A DNA stretch of 60,759 nucleotides from Planctomycetota bacterium. Its GTDB lineage: Bacteria; Planctomycetota; PUPC01; DSUN01. Numbering within the stretch: position 1 is the stretch's first letter; each line of letters opens with the position of its first letter. Where the stretch lies: contig DAOOIT010000039.1 of NCBI GenBank assembly GCA_035384565.1, positions 1 through 60,759 of the forward strand. The letters are read 5' to 3'. The notes below the pieces were generated by a model. That model worked only from the letters and a program-made list of their open reading frames with translations, did no database searches and was not told the origin of the DNA. This document shows positions 7,226 to 14,673 of the stretch, piece after piece. Position numbers and translations under genes: made by a program.

Positions 7226-8074
7226 TTACTCGTCGAGCCTTCTCACCGTCATCCACGTGTTGAGATGATATCCGCGGCTTCCGCTCTCGATCACGTCATT
7301 CCGCTCGCAAGCGAAGCCCTTCTTCTGGAGCACCTTCCTGATCGTCTTCCGGAGGTTCTTGATGCAGCCAGAGACCGCATTTTGTCCGTCCGCCCCGACC
7401 TTCCTGGCAAGTACCTCGCCGCTGTACGTCGCGTACCTCCCGCCGCGATGCTCCGAGAGGGCGTCGAGAACCCTGCGGGTGATCCCTGGCCCGCTGGGCC
7501 CCAGGATCTTCTCGCCCAGCAGCTCGACACGATTCGGGTAGAATACGAGTTCGCTGCCCTGGAATGGTTTGGCACCCGCAGGGTGTTCTCCCCGGGGCTT
7601 CTCGGCAGTTGCGGCTTCTGCTGATGCCACGCCCTCGCTCGGCCGACACTCGCAGCCGCGTTCCAGCGCTTCCTTTATCTTGCTCGTCAGGGATCGTGGG
7701 CTGCTCCCCGGAGCGAAGGGCTTGCCCACATAGTCGTTGGCACCCCTCTTCATCATCTCCACGGCCAGGTCGTAGCCGTCGGTGCCGTGGCCCGTCATGA
7801 TGATCACGGGCGTCTGCCGGTTGATCCCTTCCCGCCGAATCTCCTCGAGGAGGTTTTGGCCGCTGTCGATTCGTGGCATGCTCTTGGGGCGCACGGGGAT
7901 CTCGAGGTCGAGAAGGATGTAGCAGTACTTGCCCCCGGCCAGACGCTGCCGCGCTTCCAACTGGGTCGCGGCACAGTCGTACGTATGCCCAAGCGAGTCC
8001 AGCCGGTCCCTCACCTCCTCGACGATCCGCACGTCGTCTTCTACGATCAATGCCCGATGGACGTGCTCGCTCAT
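7226..8074 (-). CDS. Response regulator with C-terminal OmpR-like winged helix
   Basis: 282 residues. The receiver domain is about 1-135, with acidic pocket Asp13/Asp14, phospho-acceptor Asp56 (ILLDLEIP), Thr94 and Lys118 (VGKPF) all present. A 12-residue insertion follows Asp56. After a linker rich in Ala, Glu and Pro, residues about 180-278 resemble the OmpR/PhoB winged helix (VSGCIKNLRKTIRK and IESGSRGYHLN). It should therefore be a phosphorylation-controlled transcription factor. Its ATG at 8074 overlaps the kinase stop (ATGA). It is the last gene of the ATPase-kinase-regulator operon, and the tandem repeats just downstream are possible targets. Confidence 0.88.
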   Translation of the reverse strand: MSEHVHRALIVEDDVRIVEEVRDRLDSLGHTYDCAATQLEARQRLAGGKYCYILLDLEIPVRPKSMPRIDSGQNLLEEIRREGINRQTPVIIMTGHGTDGYDLAVEMMKRGANDYVGKPFAPGSSPRSLTSKIKEALERGCECRPSEGVASAEAATAEKPRGEHPAGAKPFQGSELVFYPNRVELLGEKILGPSGPGITRRVLDALSEHRGGRYATYSGEVLARKVGADGQNAVSGCIKNLRKTIRKVLQKKGFACERNDVIESGSRGYHLNTWMTVRRLDE

Positions 8075-9219
8075 TCCTCGGCTCGCTCCCCTTGCTGGAG
8101 GGGCAGAAGGATGGTCACCGTCGTTCCCCCGCCGTCGACACTGGAGAGCGAAATGCTCCCGCCGTGGGCCTCGATGGACTTCTTGGCAATGGGCAGGCCG
8201 AACCCGGTGCCGCCCTGGTTCTTCTTGCTCGTCCTGAAGGGGATGAAGGCGTCGCGCCGGTCTGCCTCGTCCATCCCCACACCATTATCCGCGATGGTCA
8301 CTTCGGCCCGGTTGCCTTCCGCGAGCCTGGCGTCGATCTCCACCCGCCCGTCCTTCTCCAACGCTTCGAAGGCATTCTTGACCACGTTGGCGAATGCCTG
8401 GATGAGTTGGTAGCGGGCGGCCTCGACGGAAATGTAGTCGGGCGTTCTGTTGATCAGCCGCGCGTCCTGCGGAAGATGGCCCTCGGGCCTTAACTGGTCT
8501 TCCGCCAGCCGGCACCCCTCCTCGATCATCTCCCGCAGCTTCTCCACGCGGAACTCGTGGGTCGGCTCCTGCGCGTAGCTCTTCATGTCGTTCAGCACGC
8601 TGCCGAGGAAGCCGGCTCGCTCCTGGGCCTTCCGCAGGTGCTCCCCGTACGCGCTGGCCGGAATGCCCGCGGCCTGAAGGCGGCTCCCCAAGCCGTCGAG
8701 GGCGCCGCAAAGAGAGGTGAGGATGCCTCGGATCTCGTGCGTGGCCGCGCTGGCCAGCAGCTCGAAGAAGCGCTCCCCGAGCTTCAGCGCCCGGTCAGCC
8801 GCCGCCTGGCCGTACCGGCTTACGAAGGCCTCGTACTGGTCGTAGATGCCCTCCAGCCGCTCCCGCTTCAGCGCGTCGAGCTGCGCTACCTTCTTGCGGC
8901 GAGCGAGCGTCCGTTCCGCCGCCCGGCGCACGAGGACGTTGGGGTCATCCAGAAGGCGGGCCACGAGGCCGTCGAAGTCATCCGTCTGGAGATGCAGCAG
9001 CGATTCGGCGGCCGCCTTCCGCACCTCCCACTTCTCATCGGCGATCAGGATGCGGTAGACGGCGCTGCAGGCCTCGAGCACCCCGGGGTCAGAGACGGCT
9101 CGCAGGCAGTCACCCAGCCGGACGGCGAGGCCCTGCCGCTCGGACCACGAGAGGGAGTCCCCGTCCCTCAGCCTCGCCAACGCCGCGCGCAAGCTTGCTT
9201 CGGTTCCGTCGATATCCAT
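8071..9219 (-). CDS. Soluble HEAT-repeat sensor histidine kinase
   Basis: 382 residues, no membrane segment. Residues 40-110 contain HEAT-like repeats (WEVRKAAAESLLHL and PNVLVRRAAERTLA). Residues 145-215 form the dimerisation/phosphoacceptor helices with His161 in ATHEIRG. The ATP-binding domain shows the N box (VVKNAFEAL, Asn282), G1 DNGVGM (311-316), an F-box-like FIPF and G2 GGTGFGL (336-342). It is predicted to autophosphorylate and pass phosphate to the adjacent regulator in response to an intracellular signal read by the HEAT part. Its ATG at 9219 overlaps the ATPase stop (TGATG). Longer in-frame upstream starts only read across the ATPase gene. Confidence 0.88.
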   Translation of the reverse strand: MDIDGTEASLRAALARLRDGDSLSWSERQGLAVRLGDCLRAVSDPGVLEACSAVYRILIADEKWEVRKAAAESLLHLQTDDFDGLVARLLDDPNVLVRRAAERTLARRKKVAQLDALKRERLEGIYDQYEAFVSRYGQAAADRALKLGERFFELLASAATHEIRGILTSLCGALDGLGSRLQAAGIPASAYGEHLRKAQERAGFLGSVLNDMKSYAQEPTHEFRVEKLREMIEEGCRLAEDQLRPEGHLPQDARLINRTPDYISVEAARYQLIQAFANVVKNAFEALEKDGRVEIDARLAEGNRAEVTIADNGVGMDEADRRDAFIPFRTSKKNQGGTGFGLPIAKKSIEAHGGSISLSSVDGGGTTVTILLPLQQGERAEE

Positions 9220-11120
9220 CAGTGACCGTACTTCTGCATGCGCAGTTCGAAGGCCTCTCGGCCGCCCTCGAGGAGCGTCTCGATGTCGCCCTTGCACTCG
9301 TCCACGCTTCCCACCCGGTCGAGGGTCGCCTTCTTGCCGGAGGAAGACAGGACGAAGACCCGCTCGGCCTCGCCGAGCACGGGGATGTTGGGGTTGTGGG
9401 TGACGAAGACAAGCTGCCGTTTCGTCTTGACGTCCTGGACGCTCCGGACCACCGTCTCGTAGATGAAGCGATTGTCGAGGTTGTCCTCGGGCTGGTCGAT
9501 CAACAGCGGACTCTCGCTCTCGAGGAGAAGGATCGGGAGGATCGTGGTGCACTTCTGGCCCGTGGAAAGCGTGGTCGAGTCCTTGTACTCGTCCCCGTCG
9601 AGCAGCTCGATGTGAGGCAGGTCGAATAGCTCCACGCTCTCGATCTCGAAGATGCGCTGGGTCGCCCCGAAGGCGGAGATGACCTTGCGGGCCTGCTCCT
9701 GGTTCAACTCGGCCAGGTCCGTCAGGGCATCGACGTCGTTCTGCCGCACCGCGCGTGCAAAATCGGGCGGCGCGAAGCCGTTGGCGATCTTCAGGGCCGC
9801 ACGCCCCGGCTGCACGCCGGAGTTCCGCAGGCCCTCCTGTAACTTCGCCATGTATTCGTCGGCGTTCCCGAACTGCTCGACCCTGACACGGATTGTCGGC
9901 GCTAGCCTCGCGCTCAAGTGTTCGGCAACCTGGTAGCGACGCTGGAAGCGTCTGTCCCTGAACTCGGAGGCCCGCTTCAGCATGTCCGCCCTGGCCTCGA
10001 GGTGCCTCCGAAGCTCTCCGCGCTTCTCGTCGCGGCTGCGCTGCTGCGCCATCAGTTCGTTCCGGCGCTGCTCCAACCGCGTGCGTTCGGCTGCCTGGGC
10101 CTGGGCATGCTCGTGGGTCTCGATGACGCTGCGGAAGACCTGGTCCTGCTCCTGGTGAGCGGCCTTCAGCTTCTGGGCGAGGGCGAGCAGGTTCTCCAGC
10201 GCCGCATCCAGCCGGCCCACCGCGGTCCGGATGGAGGCATCGACCTCTTCCGCACACTGACGCACTGCATCGCGCACCTCGGTGACGATGGCCTTGTTGG
10301 GGCCGGCGAGCAGTTCTGCCTCCAGATGTGCGGGAATGAGTCGCTGAAGCTGGCCGGCGCGGCCCGCAAGGTCATTGCGGAAGTCCCTCACAGCCGTCCC
10401 AAGCCCGACGACCCCCCGCTTCTCGCGGTCGCGCAGCGCCTTGAGGGCGTGCTGGCGGTTGATCTCGTCAACGTTCTCCCCCTCGCCCTGGGCGAAGGCC
10501 TTGAGCTGCTCCTCCACCACGGGCAGTTCCCCAAGCCCCTCGTCCAGCTCGGCGATCTCCCGCTCCAGGCGGAGGATTCCCGCCGCATTGGTTTGGAGGT
10601 CGCGATGCACTGCCCGGAGGCCGGCCTCGACCTCCTGGACTTCCGTCTCGATGAACGTGTCGATGAGGGTCAACTGAAAGCGGGGGTTGTTGGCGATGTT
10701 CTCGATCTGGTTCTGGCTGTAGACGTCAGCGGAGAAGAGGCCCCCGTGCCCCAGGGCGATGCCGGTCGCCTTGCCCTCCGGCGTGAAGACCTGTGGGTCC
10801 TCGTTGAAGGTCCTGTGGACGACGTAGCACAGCCCGTCCTTCGTCTCAATCGTCAGCTTCAGGCGCCCGCCGCCCAGGTTGCTGCGCACGAGGCTCTCGA
10901 TGTTCCGGCACAGCGGGCGGTTGTCCTCTCCGGCGGGGAGCGCGGCGAGCGCGTAGCGGACGAACTCCAACACGGTCGTCTTGCCCGTGCCTCGGCAGCC
11001 GATCAGGCAGTTCAGGGCATCGGAGAACTCGAAGCAGGCCCCGTCGAGGAACCCGCCGACGACCTCCAGCGCTCTGAGCTTGTGGTAACCCTGCCGGGCC
11101 TTTGGGGCTGCGTCATTCAT
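9219..11120 (-). CDS. SMC-like ATPase (TrlF C-terminal-like ABC ATPase)
   Basis: 633 residues. Walker A is GCRGTGKT (41-48). A long charged helical region (about 165-400) is a probable coiled coil. The second half of the ATPase has the ABC signature LSTGQK (518-523), Walker B LLIDQPEDNLDN (539-550) and the switch histidine FVTHN (572-575). The end (LGEAERVFVL, then EGGREAF) is typical of the ATPase part of TrlF-like and other RecF/SbcC-type ATPases that act on DNA or tRNA in immunity and repair. No nuclease, PHP or TOPRIM domain is fused. It heads the three-gene operon and overlaps the kinase gene by TGATG. The ATG at 11120 has GGAG upstream. Confidence 0.85.
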   Translation of the reverse strand: MNDAAPKARQGYHKLRALEVVGGFLDGACFEFSDALNCLIGCRGTGKTTVLEFVRYALAALPAGEDNRPLCRNIESLVRSNLGGGRLKLTIETKDGLCYVVHRTFNEDPQVFTPEGKATGIALGHGGLFSADVYSQNQIENIANNPRFQLTLIDTFIETEVQEVEAGLRAVHRDLQTNAAGILRLEREIAELDEGLGELPVVEEQLKAFAQGEGENVDEINRQHALKALRDREKRGVVGLGTAVRDFRNDLAGRAGQLQRLIPAHLEAELLAGPNKAIVTEVRDAVRQCAEEVDASIRTAVGRLDAALENLLALAQKLKAAHQEQDQVFRSVIETHEHAQAQAAERTRLEQRRNELMAQQRSRDEKRGELRRHLEARADMLKRASEFRDRRFQRRYQVAEHLSARLAPTIRVRVEQFGNADEYMAKLQEGLRNSGVQPGRAALKIANGFAPPDFARAVRQNDVDALTDLAELNQEQARKVISAFGATQRIFEIESVELFDLPHIELLDGDEYKDSTTLSTGQKCTTILPILLLESESPLLIDQPEDNLDNRFIYETVVRSVQDVKTKRQLVFVTHNPNIPVLGEAERVFVLSSSGKKATLDRVGSVDECKGDIETLLEGGREAFELRMQKYGH

Positions 11121-11241
11121 CAGGCATCTCCATGGGTCAACCGCTCGCCTCTCACATCATCTGCAAAGTACTCGCCAAGGGGGCATTTGTCAAACGGGCC
11201 GGCCCTGGCTCGTAGCCGACGGAGGATTTCCACAGGGCCGC

Positions 11242-11273
11242 GGTTAACAAACCCGCGAAAAGGGGTAGTAACC
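11242..11273 (+). promoter_or_regulatory. 32-bp dyad/promoter element, copy A
   Basis: It lies in the 173-bp divergent gap between the ATPase operon and the plus-strand recombination operon, ending 20 bases before the ATG at 11294. It shares 27 of 32 positions with the site at 5896-5927. The ends GGTTA and TAACC are inverted copies. This placement lets one regulator control both divergent units. Confidence 0.7.
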
Positions 11274-11293
11274 GGACAGAGGAGACAACCACG

Positions 11294-11647
11294 ATGCCCC
11301 AGAAATACCGGTTCCGATTCACGGACGATGTCACCGACGGCCAGATCGCCCAGCGCCTCTTCCTGGCAGCGGTCAACACCGAGAACATCCACGGCGAAGC
11401 CCAGATGCGGCTCGACGCCAAGTTCCGCTTCGACAAGGCGACGCGCACCGTCGAGATCGACCGCGGCAGCGAGGTCGGCCGCTGCCTCGCCAAGCTCTTC
11501 GTCAACTACATCGCCAAGGAGTTCGGCGACGGCGCCTACAGCGTCGAACGGGTCGACGATCCCTTCGTGCCCGAACCGGTGTGCGCCGCACACGATGGCG
11601 GGGCGCGTCCCACGGCGGACGCTGCGGCCACGGCGAAGGCGGAGTGA
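11294..11647 (+). CDS. Hypothetical protein of the recombination operon
   Basis: 117 residues, not recognised. The N-terminus reads MPQKYRFRFTDDVTDGQIAQ, the centre alternates charged and hydrophobic residues as in a small alpha/beta fold (FRFDKATRTVEIDRGSE), and the last 25 residues are Ala/Pro rich. The start has AGAGGAG nine bases upstream. It is the first gene of the plus-strand operon, 20 bases downstream of dyad copy A, and three bases separate its stop from the next ATG. Context suggests an early function in element DNA metabolism. Confidence 0.7.
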   Translation: MPQKYRFRFTDDVTDGQIAQRLFLAAVNTENIHGEAQMRLDAKFRFDKATRTVEIDRGSEVGRCLAKLFVNYIAKEFGDGAYSVERVDDPFVPEPVCAAHDGGARPTADAAATAKAE

Positions 11648-11650
11648 GCC

Positions 11651-12760
11651 ATGGAAACCCCCAACACCCCCGCTGAGCACGCGCCCACAGCCCCCCAACC
11701 CCCAGCCCCCCGCCGTGCGCTGACCCACAGCGCGATGGCCTGCGCCCGGACTTGCCTGCGCCAGTGCTACTACCGCTACGAACTCGGCCTGCGCCGCGTG
11801 AGCGACGCCGCAGCGCTCCGCATCGGCGCTGCCGTCCACCTCGGCCTCGAGCGCTGGAGCCGTGGAACAGCCGCGGACGCCGCCATCCTTGAGTCAACCC
11901 GCTCCTATGAGACCTGCCCGCCCTGGGCGGAGAGCGACGACTGGGAGGTCGAGCGGGAGACCGTTGCCAACCTGCTCGCCGGCTACTTCTGGCGCTACCA
12001 GAATGACCCGCTGGAGTATGTCGAGGTCGAGAAGGCCTGGAGCATGCCGCTCGTCAACCCCGAGACCGGGCGGGCGAGCCGCACGTATGAACTGGCCGGC
12101 AAGCGCGACGGTCTGGTGAAAGCCCCCGACGGCCGCCTCTTCGTCCTCGAGCGCAAGACCACGGGAGACGACATCGGCCCAGAGTCCGACTACTGGCTCC
12201 GCCTCCGCTGCGATCCGCAGATCTCGCTCTACATTCTCTCGGCCCGGCACGATGGCCACGACGTGGCCGGCGTGGTCTACGACGTCGTGCGGAAGCCCTC
12301 GATCCGCCCGCGGCAGGTCCCCGTGCTCGACGACGGCGGGCTGAAGGTCGTCGTGAGCGAGGAGACGGGCCAGCGGGCGCTCAACAAGGACGGCTCCCCG
12401 CGCCAGTCGGCCGGGCCTGGGCTGAAGCTCCTGGCCCGCACGGAGACGGCCGAGGAGTACGGCGCCCGTCTCCTGGCCGACATTGAGGAGCGGCCCGACT
12501 TCTACTTCCAGCGCCGCGAGGTCCCGCGCCTCGAAAACGACCTCGACGAGTTCCGCCTCGAATGCTGGCAGCAGGCCAGGCTCCTGTCGGACTGTCGACG
12601 CTGGGGGCGATGGTTCCGCAACGTGGGCCGCAACACCTGCTCCTTCTGCGAGTACGCCAGCTTGTGCCTCCAGTCGATCACCGTGGAGCCGGGGGCGCCC
12701 CCGGCCGGTTACGAGTTCGTGGCCAATGTTCACCCCGAACTGATGGAAGGAGAAGACTGA
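11651..12760 (+). CDS. RecB/Cas4-like PD-(D/E)XK exonuclease with Fe-S cysteines
   Basis: 369 residues. The nuclease core shows GKRDGLVKAPDGRLFVLERKT (near residues 145-170), with the Asp and Glu-x-Lys catalytic residues and a following QISLYIL helix as in RecB-family nucleases. A cysteine near the N-terminus (ARTCLRQCYY) and a C-terminal CSFCEYASLC cluster fit the four-cysteine 4Fe-4S arrangement of AddB and Cas4-like nucleases. In phages such a protein resects DNA ends for single-strand annealing or strand exchange. It precedes a Sak4-type ATPase and a probable ssDNA-binding protein, forming a recombination module. The next ATG follows the stop by one base. Confidence 0.85.
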   Translation: METPNTPAEHAPTAPQPPAPRRALTHSAMACARTCLRQCYYRYELGLRRVSDAAALRIGAAVHLGLERWSRGTAADAAILESTRSYETCPPWAESDDWEVERETVANLLAGYFWRYQNDPLEYVEVEKAWSMPLVNPETGRASRTYELAGKRDGLVKAPDGRLFVLERKTTGDDIGPESDYWLRLRCDPQISLYILSARHDGHDVAGVVYDVVRKPSIRPRQVPVLDDGGLKVVVSEETGQRALNKDGSPRQSAGPGLKLLARTETAEEYGARLLADIEERPDFYFQRREVPRLENDLDEFRLECWQQARLLSDCRRWGRWFRNVGRNTCSFCEYASLCLQSITVEPGAPPAGYEFVANVHPELMEGED

Positions 12761-12761
12761 C

Positions 12762-13616
12762 ATGGCCAGTGCGCCCACACGGCCCGCGCCTCCGCCGCGC
12801 GCGCCCCAGGCCCGGCCCGAACGCCGTTCCCTGAGCTTCGAGGAGCCGGCGGCGAACGTCGGGCACCGCATCGTCCTCTACGGCCCCGGCGGGGTCGGCA
12901 AGACGACGCTCGCCGACCTCGCGCCGGGTCCCGTCGTGAGCTTCGACCTCGACGAGTCTCTGGCGATCCTGCGGCCCGAGCATACGCAACGGATCGCAGG
13001 CATCGAGAACTGGGACAACCTCCGTGCCACGCTCAATGGCGACGGATGGGACGGCGTGCGGACCCTCGTCATCGACAGTGCGACGCGGGCAGAAGAACTC
13101 GCCGTCGCGTGGACCATCGCCAACGTGCCGCACGAGAAGGGCCACCGCGTCTCCCGGCTCGAGGACTACGGCTACGGCAAGGGCTACCAGATCGTCTACG
13201 AGGTCTTCCTGACCCTGCTGGGCGACCTGGACCGCCACGTCCGGGCGGGCCGCAACGCGATCCTCATCTGCCATGACTGCACGACGAACACGCCCAACCC
13301 CCAAGGCGACGACTGGCTGCGCTATGAGCCGCGGCTGATGTCGCCCTCGAGCGGCAAAGCCTCCGTCCGGCTCCGCGTCCGCGAGTGGGCCGACCACCTG
13401 CTGTTCCTCGGCTACGATATCGATGTGAAAGACGGCAAAGGCCGGGGCTGCGGCACCCGTACGCTCTGGCCGGTCGAGATGCCCCACTGCATGGCGAAGA
13501 GCCGCAGGCTGTCCGACCCCATCCCCCTGCGCCCCAACGATACGGCCGTCTGGGACGCCCTCTTCGGCAAGCCCAACCCCAAGAAGGAGGAAGGCACCAA
13601 TGCTCGCGAATCGTGA
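12762..13616 (+). CDS. Sak4-type AAA/RecA-like ATPase (phage recombination)
   Basis: 284 residues. Walker A is YGPGGVGKTTL (40-50), and a Walker B strand TLVIDSATRAEE follows near residue 103. The region after it (RLEDYGYGKGYQIVYEVF, then AILICHDC) fits the AAA_24/Sak4 family. Sak4 proteins are short RecA-like ATPases used by phages for homologous recombination, usually with an ssDNA-binding partner. The N-terminal 30 residues are Pro/Arg rich. GGAGAAG lies upstream of the ATG at 12762. Its last 17 bases overlap the next gene. Confidence 0.85.
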   Translation: MASAPTRPAPPPRAPQARPERRSLSFEEPAANVGHRIVLYGPGGVGKTTLADLAPGPVVSFDLDESLAILRPEHTQRIAGIENWDNLRATLNGDGWDGVRTLVIDSATRAEELAVAWTIANVPHEKGHRVSRLEDYGYGKGYQIVYEVFLTLLGDLDRHVRAGRNAILICHDCTTNTPNPQGDDWLRYEPRLMSPSSGKASVRLRVREWADHLLFLGYDIDVKDGKGRGCGTRTLWPVEMPHCMAKSRRLSDPIPLRPNDTAVWDALFGKPNPKKEEGTNARES

Positions 13617-14331
13617 AGGCCGCTTCCGTGCCCGTGTGACCGACCGCGGCGTCAACTCGACCGGCCCCAACAAGCTCTGCACCGTCATCCTGCGCTTCGC
13701 CCTCACCGAGGAGTACCGCGACGGCGAGTGGCACGACATCACGGCGGAGGACCTCGAGGTCGTCGCCTACTTCTACGTCGAGAAGCGCGACGGCACCCTG
13801 AACGAGTTCATCATCGACGCGCTCAAGGAGGCCCTCGGCTGGCCCGGCATCGACCCCTTCTGGTTCGAGGATGAGCAGGATCTGCCGCCGGTCCAGCTCA
13901 CCCTGGAGTGGGACGAGTACGAGGGCAAGAAGCGCATCCGCGTGCGCTACCTCAACCCCCACGACGCCGAGCCTTCGACGGGCATCTCCCACGCCGACGC
14001 CAACGAACGGCGCGCTCTGAGCGCCCGACTCGGCTGCAAGCTGCGCGCCTACTCGGGGGGAACCGCCGTGCCGGCGCCGAAGCCCGCAGGCGCTCCTGCC
14101 CCTCCGCCCAAGCGCGCCGCGGCACCACCCCAGGCCAAGAAGACGGCCACGATGGACGAGACCTGGACGCTCTTCGCGGAATGGGCGAAGAAGGTTGAGG
14201 CCGACGAAGGCCGGCTCCACGACGAGTGGTTCGCGGCCATCAAGGCCGTCTGCGGCCACGAGGACGCCGAGCGCGTGACGCCCGAGCAGTGGGCGGAAGT
14301 CCAGGCCAAGGTCCCCGACTGCCCGTTCTGA
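13600..14331 (+). CDS. Probable phage ssDNA-binding/DUF669-like protein
   Basis: 243 residues. The N-terminal 145 residues look like a beta-rich domain (FRARVTDRGVNSTGPNKLC then LTLEWDEYEGKKRIRVRYLN). This is followed by a Pro/Ala linker and an acidic C-terminal segment ending in VQAKVPDCPF; an acidic, aromatic-ended tail is a usual feature of SSB-like proteins. Position directly after a Sak4 ATPase supports a single-strand-binding role, as DUF669 genes are commonly found there. AAGGAGGAA lies upstream of the ATG at 13600. Family assignment is inference from layout, not a strong motif match. Confidence 0.6.
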   Translation: MLANREGRFRARVTDRGVNSTGPNKLCTVILRFALTEEYRDGEWHDITAEDLEVVAYFYVEKRDGTLNEFIIDALKEALGWPGIDPFWFEDEQDLPPVQLTLEWDEYEGKKRIRVRYLNPHDAEPSTGISHADANERRALSARLGCKLRAYSGGTAVPAPKPAGAPAPPPKRAAAPPQAKKTATMDETWTLFAEWAKKVEADEGRLHDEWFAAIKAVCGHEDAERVTPEQWAEVQAKVPDCPF

Positions 14332-14339
14332 GCCAGGCG

Positions 14340-14372
14340 AGCGCCCCGGACGGCCCGCCGCGCCGGGGCGCT
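14340..14372. terminator. Hairpin after the recombination operon
   Basis: AGCGCCCCGG (14340-14349) and CCGGGGCGCT (14363-14372) form a perfect 10-bp stem with a 13-nt loop, nine bases after the stop of the preceding gene. No T-run follows, so it may be a weak or Rho-assisted terminator. Confidence 0.5.
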
Positions 14373-14404
14373 CTGCCATCCCCACTGGCGGAAGGCGGCC
14401 CCGG

Positions 14405-14611
14405 ATGATGGGCGAGCACGAGCGACCTCAGGAGCCAATCGCAGAAGAACAGCCGCCCATCACCTGGGCCGTCGAACAGGTGTCGCCCACCGGCCAGCAG
14501 GTGGAGCGCATCCGAGATGGCCTGAGCATCGTGTTCGAGCTGCTCGCCCGCCGGTACCGCAGGGAGCACGGCCTTGGGAACCCACCGCACGCGGGGCAGG
14601 AATCGCCTTGA
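14405..14611 (+). CDS. Small hypothetical protein
   Basis: 68 residues, not recognised. The N-terminus is acidic and the centre is a likely helix (SPTGQQVERIRDGLSIVFEL). The ribosome binding site is weak (GGCGGCC before tandem ATGs). Its TGA overlaps an in-frame TTG (14608) of the recombinase frame, which could indicate coupling. The recombinase has a better ATG further in. The call rests on position between two element genes and plausible composition. Confidence 0.45.
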   Translation: MMGEHERPQEPIAEEQPPITWAVEQVSPTGQQVERIRDGLSIVFELLARRYRREHGLGNPPHAGQESP

Positions 14612-14673
14612 CTACCGCGGCAGAAGATGCCCCTATGTCCCCCCGACCGGGCCACCACAGGAAAGGGGACGCC

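Noticed and set aside
6981..7268. Plus-strand gene with 11-residue repeats (RHM..DVEW).
   Set aside because: It is the translation of the 33-bp repeats with no ribosome binding site; regulatory DNA is more likely.
8071..10257. Longer version of the kinase gene, 728 codons.
   Set aside because: The extra 346 codons overlap the ATPase in another frame; the ATG at 9219 overlaps the ATPase stop and starts the HEAT domain.
7226..11120. Assignment as Detocs or as full-length TrlF.
   Set aside because: The regulator has a DNA-binding domain rather than an effector, and no PHP phosphoesterase domain is fused to the ATPase; only partial similarity can be claimed.
11651..12760. Cas4 of a CRISPR system.
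   Set aside because: The Fe-S exonuclease is in a phage recombination operon with Sak4; no other cas gene is present.
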